Positions 10,674 through 24,090 of a stretch of 64,000 bases of DNA are shown here, in pieces. Position 1 is the first letter of the stretch. Every line of letters starts with the position of its first letter. Location of the stretch: assembly GCF_001277215.2 (NCBI RefSeq), contig NZ_CP013940.1, positions 1,054,001-1,118,000 on the forward strand, written 5' to 3'. The position numbers were made by a program, and so were the translations under genes. This stretch comes from Cronobacter malonaticus LMG 23826 (GTDB lineage Bacteria; Pseudomonadota; Gammaproteobacteria; Enterobacterales; Enterobacteriaceae). Below the pieces are notes generated by a model. The model had not been told where the DNA came from and ran no database searches. It saw nothing but the letters and a program-made list of their open reading frames with translations.

Positions 10674-11858
10674 TTACAGCACGAGTGCGGCGATAGAGGC
10701 GGAGAGCACACTCACAAGCGTAGAGCCGTACACCAGCTTCAGGCCAAAACGAGAGACCACGTTGCCTTGCTCTTCGTTCAGGCCTTTGATAGCGCCCGCG
10801 ATAATGCCGATAGACGAGAAGTTTGCGAAGGAAACCAGGAACACCGACAGAATGCCTTCCGCGCGCGGAGAAATGGTGCCCGCCAGTTTCTGCAGATCCA
10901 TCATCGCGACGAATTCGTTGGAGACCAGTTTGGTCGCCATAATACTGCCCACCTGCAGCGCTTCGTTAGCCGGCACACCCATCACCCAGGCAACCGGGTA
11001 GAAGATGTAACCCAGAATGCCCTGGAAGGAGATGCCCAGCACTGCGGCGAACAGCGCGTTCAGGCCGGAGATCAGCGCGATAAAGCCAATCAGCATCGCG
11101 GCCACGATAATCGCCACTTTGAAACCTGCCAGAATGTACTCGCCCAGCATCTCGAAGAAGCTCTGACCTTCATGCAGGTTAGACATCTGCAGATCTTCTT
11201 CATTTTCAACGCGGTACGGGTTGATGATGGAGAGGACGATAAAGGTACTGAACATGTTCAGGATCAGCGCCGCCACCACGTACTGCGGTTTCAGCATGGT
11301 CATGTACGCGCCGACGATAGACATGGACACCGTGGACATCGCAGTTGCGGCCATGGTGTACATACGGTTGCGCGACATCTTGCCGAGAATATCCTTATAG
11401 GCGATAAAGTTTTCTGATTGTCCCAGAATCAGCGAGCTTACCGCGTTAAAGGATTCCAGTTTACCCATACCGTTCACTTTAGAGAGAACCGTACCGATAG
11501 CCCGGATAACAATCGGCAGTACGCGAATGTGTTGCAGAATACCGATTAACGCAGAGATAAAGACGATAGGGCATAGCACTTTCAGGAAGAAGAAGGCCAG
11601 ACCTTCATCGTTCATTTTGCCGAAGACAAAGTTTGTCCCTTCGTTAGCAAAGCCGAGCAGTTTTTCAAACATATCGGCAAAGCCTTTAACAAAGCCAAGG
11701 CCAATATTTGAATTAAGGAAGAACCAGGCCAGCAGCACTTCGATAACCAGCAGCAGGCCAATATAAGGCAGACGAATTTTTTTGCGGTCGTGGCTGACCA
11801 GCAAAGCAAGCAGCGCTACAACGGCGAGCGCTAAAACGAAATGAAGGACGCGGGACAT
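10674..11858 (-). CDS. nupC: NupC, nucleoside:H+ symporter
   Basis: Inner-membrane concentrative nucleoside transporter (CNT family) that imports pyrimidine nucleosides and adenosine with protons. 394 residues against about 400 in E. coli; the signature segments [28 protein letters not shown] and [18 protein letters not shown] are all present. The difference in length is a short gap near residues 266-275. The upstream region (11859-12214), shared with mntH, is AT-rich and probably holds CRP/CytR sites, but I could not define one cleanly. Confidence 0.95.
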   Translation of the reverse strand: MSRVLHFVLALAVVALLALLVSHDRKKIRLPYIGLLLVIEVLLAWFFLNSNIGLGFVKGFADMFEKLLGFANEGTNFVFGKMNDEGLAFFFLKVLCPIVFISALIGILQHIRVLPIVIRAIGTVLSKVNGMGKLESFNAVSSLILGQSENFIAYKDILGKMSRNRMYTMAATAMSTVSMSIVGAYMTMLKPQYVVAALILNMFSTFIVLSIINPYRVENEEDLQMSNLHEGQSFFEMLGEYILAGFKVAIIVAAMLIGFIALISGLNALFAAVLGISFQGILGYIFYPVAWVMGVPANEALQVGSIMATKLVSNEFVAMMDLQKLAGTISPRAEGILSVFLVSFANFSSIGIIAGAIKGLNEEQGNVVSRFGLKLVYGSTLVSVLSASIAALVL

Positions 11859-12152
11859 ATTTGCTCCAAATATGAGGCAGGTTTAATTTCGGTGCACATT
11901 CTATGCAACAACCAATTAGAAAACGAGATCTGCAACACACTATAGTTACGTCATGTGACCAAATGCCAAAAGAGTGATCAAACATACAAAAATGTTATGT
12001 TGCGTAAAGCAGTGAAAGGTTATCTTTCCCTGCTACACTTTTAACATACGTGGCCGCACGGCATAGTGTTTTCCGCGTGTTCCTCGATCTTAACCCACCT
12101 TTCATTGATTTCAGCTATCAGAGCCATCAAAGATTGTCCGGTTTAATGAACT

Positions 12153-12173
12153 TGATAATCATTCTCATTTTGA
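12153..12173 (+). promoter_or_regulatory. Fur box upstream of mntH
   Basis: TGATAATCATTCTCATTTTGA closely fits the Fur consensus built from GATAAT hexamers. It lies 42 bases before the mntH start and 8 bases before the MntR box, the arrangement known for enterobacterial mntH. Confidence 0.8.
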
Positions 12174-12181
12174 TAGCATGA

Positions 12182-13453
<1,272 letters not shown>

Positions 13454-13470
13454 CGACGTAAAAGACGTAA

Positions 13471-13498
13471 AAAAGGCAGGCGCGGAGCCTGCCTTTTT
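13471..13498. terminator. Terminator between mntH and ypeC
   Basis: AAAAGGCAGGC / GCCTGCCTTTTT inverted repeat between convergent genes; A and T runs on the two sides make it usable in both directions. Confidence 0.85.
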
Positions 13499-13517
13499 CG
13501 TTATTCAGCATGAGAAA

Positions 13518-13868
13518 TCAGTGGTGATGCCCGCGGCCATGTTTACCCCAGCCGCGATGGTCGTCGCGATCGTTCCAGCCTTCACGATAGCCGCGCTCAT
13601 ACGCCCGGCGGTCATCCCAGCCGCGATGCTTATCCCAGCCGCGATGACGGCCATTGTCATGACGCCACCAGCGGTCGCCGCGCCACTCGTAATGGTTACG
13701 CCAGTAGTCGCGGTCGCGCCAGCGGCCGCCGTCCCAGTAGTTACCGTAATTGTCGCGATCGCCAATTTGTAATTTGATGGATGGCAACAGGGTGATTTCA
13801 CCAGCGCTGGCGATAAGCGGCGCGGTGCCCGCCAGTAACGCTGCTGCAAGAATCAGTGACCTGAACAT
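13518..13868 (-). CDS. ypeC: YpeC-like secreted DUF2502 protein
   Basis: 116-residue exported protein. Signal peptide about 1-22 ([22 protein letters not shown]), then the conserved [20 protein letters not shown] block and a very Arg/His/Trp/Asp-rich repetitive tail ([12 protein letters not shown] and similar, ending GRGHHH). It matches E. coli YpeC, with a longer RGWD repeat section. Function unknown; the His-rich tail suggests metal or polyanion binding, which is only inference. The start is fixed by the family MFRSL start and a GGAGATAAGT ribosome site. mntH is convergent. Confidence 0.85.
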   Translation of the reverse strand: MFRSLILAAALLAGTAPLIASAGEITLLPSIKLQIGDRDNYGNYWDGGRWRDRDYWRNHYEWRGDRWWRHDNGRHRGWDKHRGWDDRRAYERGYREGWNDRDDHRGWGKHGRGHHH

Positions 13869-14003
13869 ACTTATCTCCTTCACGATCGGGGCCGTAGTGG
13901 CCTGTTGCAGTAATATTACGGACCTGTAAATCCCTGCAGCATCGCTCCGACTCTGAAAACAGGTATGACCGCACTTTTTGCTAAAGCCGCGTCGTCCCAT
14001 GCA

Positions 14004-14993
14004 CTATGAGAGTATCGCCTCGATCGCCTGCCGCTCTTCTGCGGTAAAGGTGCGCTTCGCCAGCATTCCCACCGCATCGTCTATCTGGCTGGTCTTGCTG
14101 GCACCAATCAACACTGACGTCACTTTCTCATCGCGCAGCACCCAGGCGAGCGCCATCTGTGACAGCTTCTGCCCGCGCTTTACCGCGAGATCGTTTAGCT
14201 TGCGCACTTTCTCGAGTTTCTCGGGCGTTATCTGGTCCGGGTTCAGGAAGCGGCTGCCGCTGGCGGCGCGCGAATCCGCCGGAATGCCGTTCAGGTAGCG
14301 GTCCGTCAGCTGTCCGCCCGCCAGCGGCGAGAACGCAATACTGCCGACGCCTTTTTCCTGCAAGAGATCCAACAGGCCATCTTCCACCCAGCGCTCAAAC
14401 ATCGAATATTTGGGCTGGTGGATAACGCACGGCGTGCCAAGCTGCGCCAGCAGATCGATAGCCTCGCGCGCCCGATCCGCCGGGTAGTTAGAGATGCCGA
14501 CATACAGCGCTTTACCCTGACGCACAATATGATCCAGCGCGCGCATGGTCTCTTCGAGCGGCGTCTCCGGGTCCGGGCGGTGGTGATAGAAAATATCGAC
14601 ATACTCCAGGCCCATGCGCTTCAGGCTCTGGTCGAGGCTTGAAATCAGGTATTTGCGCGAGCCCCAGTCGCCGTAAGGACCGTCCCACATGGTGTAACCC
14701 GCTTTGGTGGAGATAATCAGCTCGTCGCGGTACGGCAGAAAATCCTCTTTCAGAATGCGACCAAAATGGCTTTCGGCGGAGCCCGGCGGCGGCCCGTAAT
14801 TATTAGCGAGATCAAAATGGGTAATGCCGAGATCAAACGACCGGCGCAGAAGCTGGCGGCTGGTCTCCACCAGTGTGGCGTCGCCGAAATTATGCCACAG
14901 GCCGAGCGAAATGGCCGGAAGCTTCAGGCCGCTGTGTCCGCAGCGGCGGTATTCCATCGTGGCGTAGCGCGCAGGATCTGCCTGATAAATCAT
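14004..14993 (-). CDS. Aldo-keto reductase, YghZ/Gpr-like
   Basis: 329-residue NADPH-dependent aldo-keto reductase related to E. coli YghZ (L-glyceraldehyde 3-phosphate reductase). The catalytic Asp-Tyr-Lys-His set is visible: FDLANNYG (Asp and Tyr near 63-67), STKAGY (Lys near 97) and FYHHRPD (His near 137). The NADPH-binding end SVLIGASKTSQ is also present. It is somewhat shorter than YghZ (346) at the C-terminus. Detoxification of reactive aldehydes is likely; the true substrate is not shown. Confidence 0.85.
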   Translation of the reverse strand: MIYQADPARYATMEYRRCGHSGLKLPAISLGLWHNFGDATLVETSRQLLRRSFDLGITHFDLANNYGPPPGSAESHFGRILKEDFLPYRDELIISTKAGYTMWDGPYGDWGSRKYLISSLDQSLKRMGLEYVDIFYHHRPDPETPLEETMRALDHIVRQGKALYVGISNYPADRAREAIDLLAQLGTPCVIHQPKYSMFERWVEDGLLDLLQEKGVGSIAFSPLAGGQLTDRYLNGIPADSRAASGSRFLNPDQITPEKLEKVRKLNDLAVKRGQKLSQMALAWVLRDEKVTSVLIGASKTSQIDDAVGMLAKRTFTAEERQAIEAILS

Positions 14994-15120
14994 GCTTATT
15001 CACCTCTGTACGTGGTTGCTGCACTGTTGGAGTATCGCGTTAAGACGCAAAGCGATACCGCAAGTGTATACGGTTACACCGGGTACGAAAGCTGACAGCC
15101 TACACGCCCGACGTGCGTAA

Positions 15121-16881
<1,761 letters not shown>

Positions 16882-17034
16882 GCGCCTTTCGATACAGAAG
16901 ATGCTGAAACGTTCAAGGTAATCTGTGATGTAAGTCTCTAAACGCGGGGCACTTATGCTATGGTCATTGTTGTTCAGGCGCCGTGAATTTAGAGTGTGCC
17001 AAGATTATTTTGTATTTAGCGGAGCAGCAACAGA

Positions 17035-18000
17035 ATGACCAAATATGCTTTGGTGGGAGACGTAGGCGGCACCAACGCACGCTTAGCGCTGTGCGACGTA
17101 GACAGCGGCGAGATACTCAAGGCGAAAACCTATTCCGGCCTTGATTATCCGAGCCTGGAAGCGGTGGTGCGGGTGTATCTGGAAGAGCATAACGTCACGG
17201 TGACGGATGGCTGTATCGCCATTGCGTGTCCGATTACCGGCGACTGGGTGGCGATGACCAACCACGTCTGGGCGTTTTCTGTCGCCGAAATGAAAAAGAA
17301 TCTCGGCTTCGATCATCTGGAAATTATTAACGATTTCACCGCCGTTTCTATGGCGATCCCGATGCTCAAAACCGACCATCTGATCCAGTTTGGCGGCGGC
17401 GAGCCGCAGCCCAATAAACCGATCGCCGTTTATGGCGCGGGCACCGGGCTTGGAGTCGCGCACCTCGTGCATGTCGATAAGCGCTGGGTGAGCCTGCCGG
17501 GCGAGGGCGGTCACGTCGATTTCGCGCCGAACAGCGAAGAAGAGGCCATTATTCTTGAACAGCTGCGCGCCGAAGTCGGCCACGTCTCCGCCGAGCGCGT
17601 ACTGTCAGGGCCGGGGCTTGTGAATCTCTACCGCGCCATTGTCAAAGCCGATGGCCGTCTGCCGGATAACCTGCGTCCGAAAGACATCACCGAACGCGCG
17701 CTGGATGACAGCTGCACCGACTGCCGTCGCGCGCTGTCGCTCTTCTGCGTCATCATGGGCCGTTTCGGCGGCAACCTGGCGCTAACGCTCGGCACTTTCG
17801 GCGGCGTCTATATCGCAGGCGGTATCGTGCCGCGCTTCCTGGATTTCTTCACTTCCAGCGGTTTCCGCGGCGGGTTTGAAGATAAAGGCCGCTTTAAATC
17901 TTACGTGCAGGATATTCCGGTCTATCTGATTGTTCACGACCAGCCTGGGCTGCTCGGCGCGGGCGCGCATCTGCGCCAGACGCTCGGACAGATCCTCTGA
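17035..18000 (+). CDS. glk: Glucokinase
   Basis: Cytoplasmic ATP-dependent glucokinase; phosphorylates unphosphorylated intracellular glucose. 321 residues, the same length as E. coli Glk. ATP-binding [14 protein letters not shown] at residues 8-21, [11 protein letters not shown] near 100, GAGTGLGVA near 136 and EGGHVDFAP with its catalytic/substrate residues near 157. The gene is next to ypdB as in E. coli. Confidence 0.97.
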   Translation: MTKYALVGDVGGTNARLALCDVDSGEILKAKTYSGLDYPSLEAVVRVYLEEHNVTVTDGCIAIACPITGDWVAMTNHVWAFSVAEMKKNLGFDHLEIINDFTAVSMAIPMLKTDHLIQFGGGEPQPNKPIAVYGAGTGLGVAHLVHVDKRWVSLPGEGGHVDFAPNSEEEAIILEQLRAEVGHVSAERVLSGPGLVNLYRAIVKADGRLPDNLRPKDITERALDDSCTDCRRALSLFCVIMGRFGGNLALTLGTFGGVYIAGGIVPRFLDFFTSSGFRGGFEDKGRFKSYVQDIPVYLIVHDQPGLLGAGAHLRQTLGQIL

Positions 18001-18003
18001 GAA

Positions 18004-18029
18004 AAAAGGCGCCGCGCGGTGCCTTTTCT
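18004..18029. terminator. Terminator between glk and ypdB
   Basis: AAAAGGCGCC / GGTGCCTTTT stem (one G-T pair) with A and T runs, between convergent genes. Confidence 0.8.
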
Positions 18030-18036
18030 TTTTCCT

Positions 18037-18768
18037 TCACAGCCGCATCAGCTGGCGGAATGCTTTAACCCGGCTGCGGCTCACCGGCACCTGAAAATCG
18101 AGATCGCGCAGGCGCAGCACATAAGTGTTGTTAAACCACGGCTCAATCTCGCGGATTTTATTGAGGTTCACGCAGTAGGAGCGGTGGCAGCGGAAGAAAT
18201 GCGCCTCCGGCAGACGGCTGCAAAACTCGGTGATATTCATCGGCATCACATACGCCTCTTTGCGCGTATAGACGAACGTCATCTTCTCGTGCGCTTCGGC
18301 ATAATAGATATCGTTAATATCGGTGACGATAATCCGCTCATCCTTGATGAGATTAATGGTCGCGTTTTCGCGCCCGGCGGGAGCGGCGGCGTGCGGCGCG
18401 CTCTGCTGCGCAAAAGCGGCTTCCAGCTTTTGCAGCATGCCGATAATGCGCGACTCCTGATACGGTTTCAGAATGTAGTCGAACGCTTCCAGTTCGAACG
18501 CCTCTACCGCATGCTCTTTCCAGGCGGTGATAAACACGATAAACGGTTTGCGGGCGAATTTACTGATGTTCTGCGCCAGCAGCACGCCGTCCAGAGACGG
18601 AATATTAATATCGAGAAAAATGGCGTCCACATCGTGCTGCTGCAGATATTTCAGCACATCCAGCCCGTCTTCGAACGTGGCGACCACGTCCATCTGGCTG
18701 TGCGTTTTAATCAGCCAGTTCAGCTCCTGCTGCGCGAGGACTTCATCCTCAACGATAATGACTTTCAT
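18037..18768 (-). CDS. ypdB: YpdB (PyrR), LytTR response regulator
   Basis: 243-residue response regulator: receiver domain (about 1-120; DE near 8, phosphoacceptor Asp in FLDINIPSLDG near 53, Lys in LKPY near 103) and a C-terminal LytTR DNA-binding domain (about 140-243; MPMNITEFCSRLP, FFRCHRSYCVNL). In E. coli, YpdA/YpdB senses high extracellular pyruvate and activates yhjX. The ypdA stop lies 12 bases upstream, so the two form one operon. Confidence 0.94.
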   Translation of the reverse strand: MKVIIVEDEVLAQQELNWLIKTHSQMDVVATFEDGLDVLKYLQQHDVDAIFLDINIPSLDGVLLAQNISKFARKPFIVFITAWKEHAVEAFELEAFDYILKPYQESRIIGMLQKLEAAFAQQSAPHAAAPAGRENATINLIKDERIIVTDINDIYYAEAHEKMTFVYTRKEAYVMPMNITEFCSRLPEAHFFRCHRSYCVNLNKIREIEPWFNNTYVLRLRDLDFQVPVSRSRVKAFRQLMRL

Positions 18769-18780
18769 CGCATTCCCTCT

Positions 18781-20472
18781 CTACAACAGCATCGCAGCGC
18801 CAGGGCGCGGCGGTTGATTGGGCACGTAAAACGCAATCTCGGTGCCTGGCTCCAGGCGGCGAATATGCAGCCCTTCGCCATATAACAGCTTCACGCGGTG
18901 ATGCACATTAACCAGCCCGATTTTATTGACCGGCATCTCGTTGGTATCCAGCTGTTCGACAATCTTTGGATCGATGCCGTGGCCGGTATCGCGCACCGCG
19001 ATGCGCACCCGGCTGCCGCTTTGCGCGATGCTAATCGTCACCACGCCTTTGCCGCGACATGGCTGGATGCCATGCACAATGGCGTTCTCCACCAGCGGCT
19101 GAATAAGCAGGCTGGCGACGCGGCAGTTCACCTCGTCGTCGATATCGTAAATCACGGTCAGTTTGTCGCCAAAGCGCGCCTGTTCGATCGCGATATAATC
19201 CTTAATCTGGTACAGCTCTTTTTTAATGTCGATCTGCTCGTCGTCGTTCAGTTCGATGTTATAGCGCAGGTAGCGCGAGAGATTAAAAATCAGCTGGCGC
19301 GCGGTATCCGGGTTCAGGCGGATCGACGAAGAAATGGCGTTCAGCGCGTTAAACAGAAAATGTGGGTTAATTTTGCTCTGTAACGCGCGCAGCTCCGCTT
19401 TGTTCGCCATCTCGCGTAACTGCTCGGCGCGCGACACTTCAAGCTGCGTGGAGATAATCTGCGACAGACCGATGGCCATCTCCTGTAGCGACGAGGTTAT
19501 CTGATGCGCGTGGCAGTAGTAGATTTTCAGCGTTCCGGTGACGACGCCTTTCTCCCACAGCGGGATCACCAGCATGGAGTGGATCTCCGGTGTGCGATGG
19601 GCTTCGTCGTTATTTTTGATAATAATTTTACCGTAACGGAGAGCCTGCTGCGTGGTGGGGCTTAGCGCGTCGCTGTTATCCTGATAGTTATGCTCGCCCA
19701 CGCCGACATAGGCCTGCACCTTTTCAGTATTGGTGATGGCGACCGCGTCGGCGTTGATATCGCGGCGGATAATATCGCACACCTGGCGCAGGGATTCGCT
19801 GTTCACATGGCGAAACAGCGGCAGCGTTTTGTTGGCGATATCCAGGGCCAGTTTGGCCTGACGCGCGGCGCTGGCCTCTTTCTCGCCCTCAACGCTTCGC
19901 ACCAGTAGCACAATTAAACCGATTGAGACGGTGCCTAAAATCATCGGCACGCCGATTTTCGAGACGATATCCAGCCCGAGCGCCGTGGTCGGCGCCCAGA
20001 CCACCACCAGAATCATGGTCAGCGTTTCGCACAGCATGCCGCCAAGAATACCCGCGCGCCAGTGCTGCGCCTTCGGCACCCGGCGGCTGATAAAGCCGGA
20101 GATCACGCCCGCGACAATGCTGGTGATAAAACAGGGAATGGCGGTAATGCCGCCAATATCAATCAGGTAACGGTGCAGCCCGGCGATAACGCCGGTAATG
20201 ATGCCGACCCACGGGCCAAAGAGAATACCGCCGGACATCACGGCGATAATGCGCACGTTCACCAGCGAGCCTTCCACCGGCACGCCGGACCACGTACTGA
20301 ACAGCGCGAACATCGAAAAGATCGCAGTCACCGCCAGCAGCTCTTTTGGCGTGTGGGCGCTCTTATGCAGCAGCTCGCGGAACAGGCGGATGCGAATCAG
20401 GAAAAAGAGGCAAATCAGCATTAGCGCCGCGCGGTCGAAGACCGCCAGCAGCATGTCGAAAATCTCGTGCAC
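18781..20472 (-). CDS. ypdA: YpdA (PyrS), pyruvate-responsive sensor kinase
   Basis: 563-residue LytS-type histidine kinase. About six membrane helices (residues 1-190) form the 5TMR-LYT sensor, followed by a GAF domain (about 220-340) and a His_kinase/HATPase unit with the phosphoacceptor in [13 protein letters not shown] (near 375) and ATP lid GHGIDPK. The GTG at 20472 is chosen because VHEIFDML is the E. coli start; an in-frame ATG 33 bases upstream would add a non-conserved extension. Operon with ypdB. Confidence 0.93.
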   Translation of the reverse strand: MHEIFDMLLAVFDRAALMLICLFFLIRIRLFRELLHKSAHTPKELLAVTAIFSMFALFSTWSGVPVEGSLVNVRIIAVMSGGILFGPWVGIITGVIAGLHRYLIDIGGITAIPCFITSIVAGVISGFISRRVPKAQHWRAGILGGMLCETLTMILVVVWAPTTALGLDIVSKIGVPMILGTVSIGLIVLLVRSVEGEKEASAARQAKLALDIANKTLPLFRHVNSESLRQVCDIIRRDINADAVAITNTEKVQAYVGVGEHNYQDNSDALSPTTQQALRYGKIIIKNNDEAHRTPEIHSMLVIPLWEKGVVTGTLKIYYCHAHQITSSLQEMAIGLSQIISTQLEVSRAEQLREMANKAELRALQSKINPHFLFNALNAISSSIRLNPDTARQLIFNLSRYLRYNIELNDDEQIDIKKELYQIKDYIAIEQARFGDKLTVIYDIDDEVNCRVASLLIQPLVENAIVHGIQPCRGKGVVTISIAQSGSRVRIAVRDTGHGIDPKIVEQLDTNEMPVNKIGLVNVHHRVKLLYGEGLHIRRLEPGTEIAFYVPNQPPRPGAAMLL

Positions 20473-20550
20473 GGAAAACCCGAAGTCTGGCAGGAAAGCG
20501 CACATGATAGAAAACCTGACGGCCCTTGACCAGCCGCCAGGTGTTGCCGG

Positions 20551-21792
20551 TTATGCGCCTTTGAGCTGTTCGCGTCCGGCAGGGGTGAGATCCGCTTCGG
20601 TGGCGCGCCCGCTGAAATCGACTTCGAAATCATCCGGCGCGAAGTCCGGCGGCGAGCGGCCTTCCACAAACGCCGGCCACTGGCGCTTCAGATAGGCGTC
20701 GTTTTTCTCACACCACGGGGCGGCGGCGATATACATCACGTTGCTGTCAAACTCGCCCTGATGCTCGTTTTCTACCGCGTGAATAACGTCGCAGTGCCAG
20801 AACACGGTATCGCCCGGCTCCATATCGGGAATTGAGGAAATCCCGGTCAGTAAAAGGGGATGCCAGCGTTCGTTAATGGATAACGCGCGGCCAGGCTTCG
20901 CGTCGCACAGCGAATCCTCCGGCACGTCGTCCTGTAATGCGCGCAGCAGGATATACGCCATCGCGTTGGCGACCGGCAGCAGCGTCAGCGTACCGCCGTG
21001 CTTGCGCTGCTCGGAGAGCGCCGTCCAGCCCTGGAAGGTACGGAACATGGAGCAGACGGCGGGCGAGGGGATTTCCCGCGCCTCGACGCGGCCCTCGGCT
21101 TCAAACGGGTTGTAGCGCTGCCACTCGCCGCTGAAAACGTGACGGTAAACGTGACGGAAGTTCTCATCAAGCCAGCGCTCTACCGAGCCGCCGTCGACAT
21201 GCGGCGACAGGCCAAGCGACGACGAGCGCGGCGGTCGGCGGCGGGTGCGGTCGGCGTACGTCACCACGCGATTCGGGTCGAAATGCTGTTTGCCGTGGCT
21301 TTCGGTCTGCCAGAGATTATTGAGAAACACCTGCGCGGCTTTCATGCGCTCATGCTGGCGCGCCTCCACCTGCGGCTTCGACCAGTAAATGCCGTAAATC
21401 TGCGGCTTGCTGTCGGCAAGCGTGCCGAAATAGTTATCTTCCGCCGCGTTCTTGAGCTTTTCGACAAAATCGTTGCGCTCAAGATAATCGCCAATCTCCT
21501 GGTTCCAGGCGCGCGCCTGGCTTTCCGGGAAGACGCCTTTAATCACGCAGCAGCCGCGCTCGCGAATGCGGGCTTTCTGCGCGTCGCTAATGCGGCCGTT
21601 AATAATGTCGTCGGCCTGGATCTGCGGCACCGGGCTTTCGCCGCGCGCGGTTTCGCTTTTGATCGTTTCTATCTGGCGCGCGATGTCGGCTTCCAGTTCG
21701 GCAAACACCGCCTGATAGTTTGGCAGCGCCTGGCGCAGCTGCTGTTTTATCTCACGGATAGCGCTGGGAAGATCGGATATGTGCAGGGTCAT
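20551..21792 (-). CDS. DUF1479 family protein, YbiU-like
   Basis: 413-residue cytosolic protein of the DUF1479 family (E. coli YbiU, about 421). The fold is taken to be a 2-oxoglutarate/Fe(II) dioxygenase: a HVD metal motif is seen in [11 protein letters not shown] (near 225) and a distal His in [15 protein letters not shown] (near 350). No substrate is known. It stands between ypdA and alaC and seems to be a single gene with its own promoter in 21793-22032. Confidence 0.8.
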   Translation of the reverse strand: MTLHISDLPSAIREIKQQLRQALPNYQAVFAELEADIARQIETIKSETARGESPVPQIQADDIINGRISDAQKARIRERGCCVIKGVFPESQARAWNQEIGDYLERNDFVEKLKNAAEDNYFGTLADSKPQIYGIYWSKPQVEARQHERMKAAQVFLNNLWQTESHGKQHFDPNRVVTYADRTRRRPPRSSSLGLSPHVDGGSVERWLDENFRHVYRHVFSGEWQRYNPFEAEGRVEAREIPSPAVCSMFRTFQGWTALSEQRKHGGTLTLLPVANAMAYILLRALQDDVPEDSLCDAKPGRALSINERWHPLLLTGISSIPDMEPGDTVFWHCDVIHAVENEHQGEFDSNVMYIAAAPWCEKNDAYLKRQWPAFVEGRSPPDFAPDDFEVDFSGRATEADLTPAGREQLKGA

Positions 21793-22032
21793 AGCGTGTA
21801 CTCCGGCAATCGGGAACAGGGTTATTGTTTTGTTGCGTCAAAGTTAATATAGCCACGCGGCGTCAAATAAAACAGGGTTAACTTTCAAATGAAAGTTCCC
21901 GTTTTTTGTTCCGTAAATTATTTTTGCGATTGCCTCTCGACAGCAGAAAATTTTCCAGGCTATGTTCTTAGAGCCGCATCAGCGGCAGCGTCGCTCGGAC
22001 GGTCCGGGCGCTTACGTCACATCGAGGAACCT

Positions 22033-23274
22033 ATGGCTGACTTCAGTCCCAAACGCCGTTTTTCGCGTATCGAACGCCTTCCCCCTTACGTTTTTAACAT
22101 CACTGCTGAGCTGAAAATGGCTGCGCGTCGGCGCGGCGAAGATATTATCGATTTCAGCATGGGCAACCCGGACGGCCCCACGCCGCCGCATATCGTCGAA
22201 AAACTCTGCACCGTGGCCCAGCGGCCGGATACGCATGGCTACTCCACCTCGCGCGGCATTCCGCGCCTGCGCCGCGCCATTTCGCGCTGGTATCAGGAAC
22301 GTTACGAGGTGGAGATCGACCCGGAAACCGAAGCTATCGTCACTATCGGGTCGAAAGAGGGGCTGGCGCACCTGATGCTCGCTACGCTCGATCACGGCGA
22401 CACGGTGCTGGTGCCGAACCCAAGCTACCCGATCCACATCTACGGCGCGGTGATCGCCGGGGCGCAGGTGCGTTCGGTGCCGCTGGTGGAGGGCGTGGAT
22501 TTCTTCAACGAGCTGGAGCGCGCTATCCGCGAAAGCTATCCGAAGCCGAAAATGATGATTTTAGGCTTCCCGTCAAACCCGACGGCGCAGTGCGTGGAGC
22601 TGGAGTTTTTCGAGAAAGTCGTGGCGCTGGCGAAGCGCTATGACGTGCTGGTGGTGCACGATCTGGCTTACGCGGATATCGTCTACGACGGCTGGAAAGC
22701 GCCGTCTATCATGCAGGTGCCGGGCGCGCGCGATGTCGCCGTGGAGTTCTTTACGCTCTCCAAAAGCTACAACATGGCGGGCTGGCGCATCGGCTTTATG
22801 GTGGGCAACCAGGAGCTGGTCAGCGCGCTGGCGCGCATCAAAAGCTATCACGACTACGGCACCTTTACGCCGCTTCAGGTGGCGGCCATCGCCGCGCTGG
22901 AAGGCGATCAGCAGTGCGTGCGCGATATCGCGGAGCAGTATAAACGCCGCCGCGACGTGCTGGTAAAAGGGCTGCACGAGGCGGGCTGGATGGTGGAATG
23001 CCCGAAAGCGTCGATGTATGTCTGGGCGAAAATCCCGGAGCCTTACGCGGCGATGGGTTCGCTGGAATTTGCCAAAAAGCTGCTGCAGGACGCGAAAGTC
23101 TGCGTGTCGCCGGGGATTGGTTTTGGCGACTACGGCGACACCCACGTGCGTTTCGCGCTGATTGAAAACCGCGATCGCATTCGCCAGGCGGTGCGCGGCA
23201 TTAAAGCGATGTTCCGCGCCGACGGGCTGTTGCCGGCAAGCGCGAAGAGCGCCGCGGCGCAGGACGCCGAATAA
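22033..23274 (+). CDS. alaC: Alanine aminotransferase AlaC
   Basis: PLP-dependent class I aminotransferase making alanine from pyruvate and glutamate. 413 residues against 412 in E. coli. Substrate/PLP features: [14 protein letters not shown] near 44, [10 protein letters not shown] near 131, and PLP-lysine in [16 protein letters not shown] near 250. The ATG at 22033 ([20 protein letters not shown]) follows a GAGGAACCT site; the open frame extends 144 bases upstream but with no family similarity. That upstream part is probably a leader. Confidence 0.95.
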   Translation: MADFSPKRRFSRIERLPPYVFNITAELKMAARRRGEDIIDFSMGNPDGPTPPHIVEKLCTVAQRPDTHGYSTSRGIPRLRRAISRWYQERYEVEIDPETEAIVTIGSKEGLAHLMLATLDHGDTVLVPNPSYPIHIYGAVIAGAQVRSVPLVEGVDFFNELERAIRESYPKPKMMILGFPSNPTAQCVELEFFEKVVALAKRYDVLVVHDLAYADIVYDGWKAPSIMQVPGARDVAVEFFTLSKSYNMAGWRIGFMVGNQELVSALARIKSYHDYGTFTPLQVAAIAALEGDQQCVRDIAEQYKRRRDVLVKGLHEAGWMVECPKASMYVWAKIPEPYAAMGSLEFAKKLLQDAKVCVSPGIGFGDYGDTHVRFALIENRDRIRQAVRGIKAMFRADGLLPASAKSAAAQDAE

Positions 23275-23277
23275 AAA

Positions 23278-23306
23278 AACAGGAGCCACTGGCTCCTGTT
23301 TTTTTT
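23278..23306. terminator. Terminator between alaC and ypdK
   Basis: AACAGGAGCC / GGCTCCTGTT stem with A7 and T8 flanks, between the end of alaC and the convergent ypdK microgene. Confidence 0.85.
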
Positions 23307-23320
23307 ACTCAGGTATTTTA

Positions 23321-23392
23321 CTAAATCATCAGGGCAAACGTGCCGGCCCACAACAGTAAAATCACCGAGACGCCCATAAAGAAATATTTCAC
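23321..23392 (-). CDS. ypdK: YpdK-like 23-residue membrane protein
   Basis: A 23-codon gene starting at GTG (23392) and reading VKYFFMGVSVILLLWAGTF then ALMI. It is a single hydrophobic helix and differs from E. coli YpdK only in the middle residues. E. coli ypdK also lies next to alaC. A GGAG site sits 9 bases upstream. Small single-pass membrane protein of unknown function; easily missed by gene finders because of its size and GTG start. Confidence 0.85.
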   Translation of the reverse strand: MKYFFMGVSVILLLWAGTFALMI

Positions 23393-23733
23393 GTTACATC
23401 GCTCCGCATGTCTTAAAACACGCCTGAATCAATACGCAAGGTCACAGTATACAAAGTTGACGCTGCAGCCGAATCATTTTGGGACTATTCCTCAAACCGG
23501 CTGCCGCTCTCTAAAATCATGCGCGTCAAATGACGTCAGCGAGCGCTAATGTAATCCTTTATTTCAGAGGTGACAAGCGACGCGCGGGCTCGTTGAAAGA
23601 AATTTTTTCATCCTGCTTTTTCCTTAAAAAACAATTAAAAAGAAATTAATTACGGTGCGTAATTCCCGATTCCTGGTGCTTGCCAGCGGCTTCGCTAACG
23701 GCCACTCTGGAAGGGGTAAAAACAGGAGCATGT
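23393..23733. other. Intergenic region ypdK to cupin gene
   Basis: 341 bases without a supportable gene; the part near 23600-23660 is AT-rich with short A/T runs and probably holds promoters. I see no repeat or conserved RNA. Confidence 0.6.
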
Positions 23734-24090
23734 ATGAAAATCAGCAAGGCAAATGCGGAACATTATCTGTGGGGCGGTGACTGCGACGGCTGGCATCTGG
23801 TCAAAAACCAAAATCTTAGCGTTATTCATGAGCGGATGCCCGTCGGGCGGGCGGAACAGCGCCACTATCACGAGCAGGCGCGCCAGTGCTTTTTTGTGCT
23901 AAGTGGGCAACTGACGATGGCGCTGAACGGCGAGCGCGTGACGCTCACCGCTGGCGAGGCGATAGAAATTCCGCCGCTGGCGCCGCACCAGGCGCGTAAC
24001 GACGGGCAGGAGGCGGTGGAATTTCTGGTTATCTCCCAGCCGACCACGCGGGGCGACCGGGTGGATCTTACAACCAGCCCGAACGCTTAA
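23734..24090 (+). CDS. Small cupin-domain protein
   Basis: 118-residue single-domain cupin. The metal-site pattern of cupin motif 1 appears in RHYHEQARQCFFVLSGQL (two His and a Glu near 44-47) and motif 2 in IPPLAPHQARND (His near 86). Such small cupins bind metals and often act as isomerases or sugar/ligand sensors; nothing here fixes the role. The start ATG (23734) has an AGGAG site 7 bases upstream. Its last 23 bases overlap the 3' end of the convergent CorA-family gene. Confidence 0.75.
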   Translation: MKISKANAEHYLWGGDCDGWHLVKNQNLSVIHERMPVGRAEQRHYHEQARQCFFVLSGQLTMALNGERVTLTAGEAIEIPPLAPHQARNDGQEAVEFLVISQPTTRGDRVDLTTSPNA

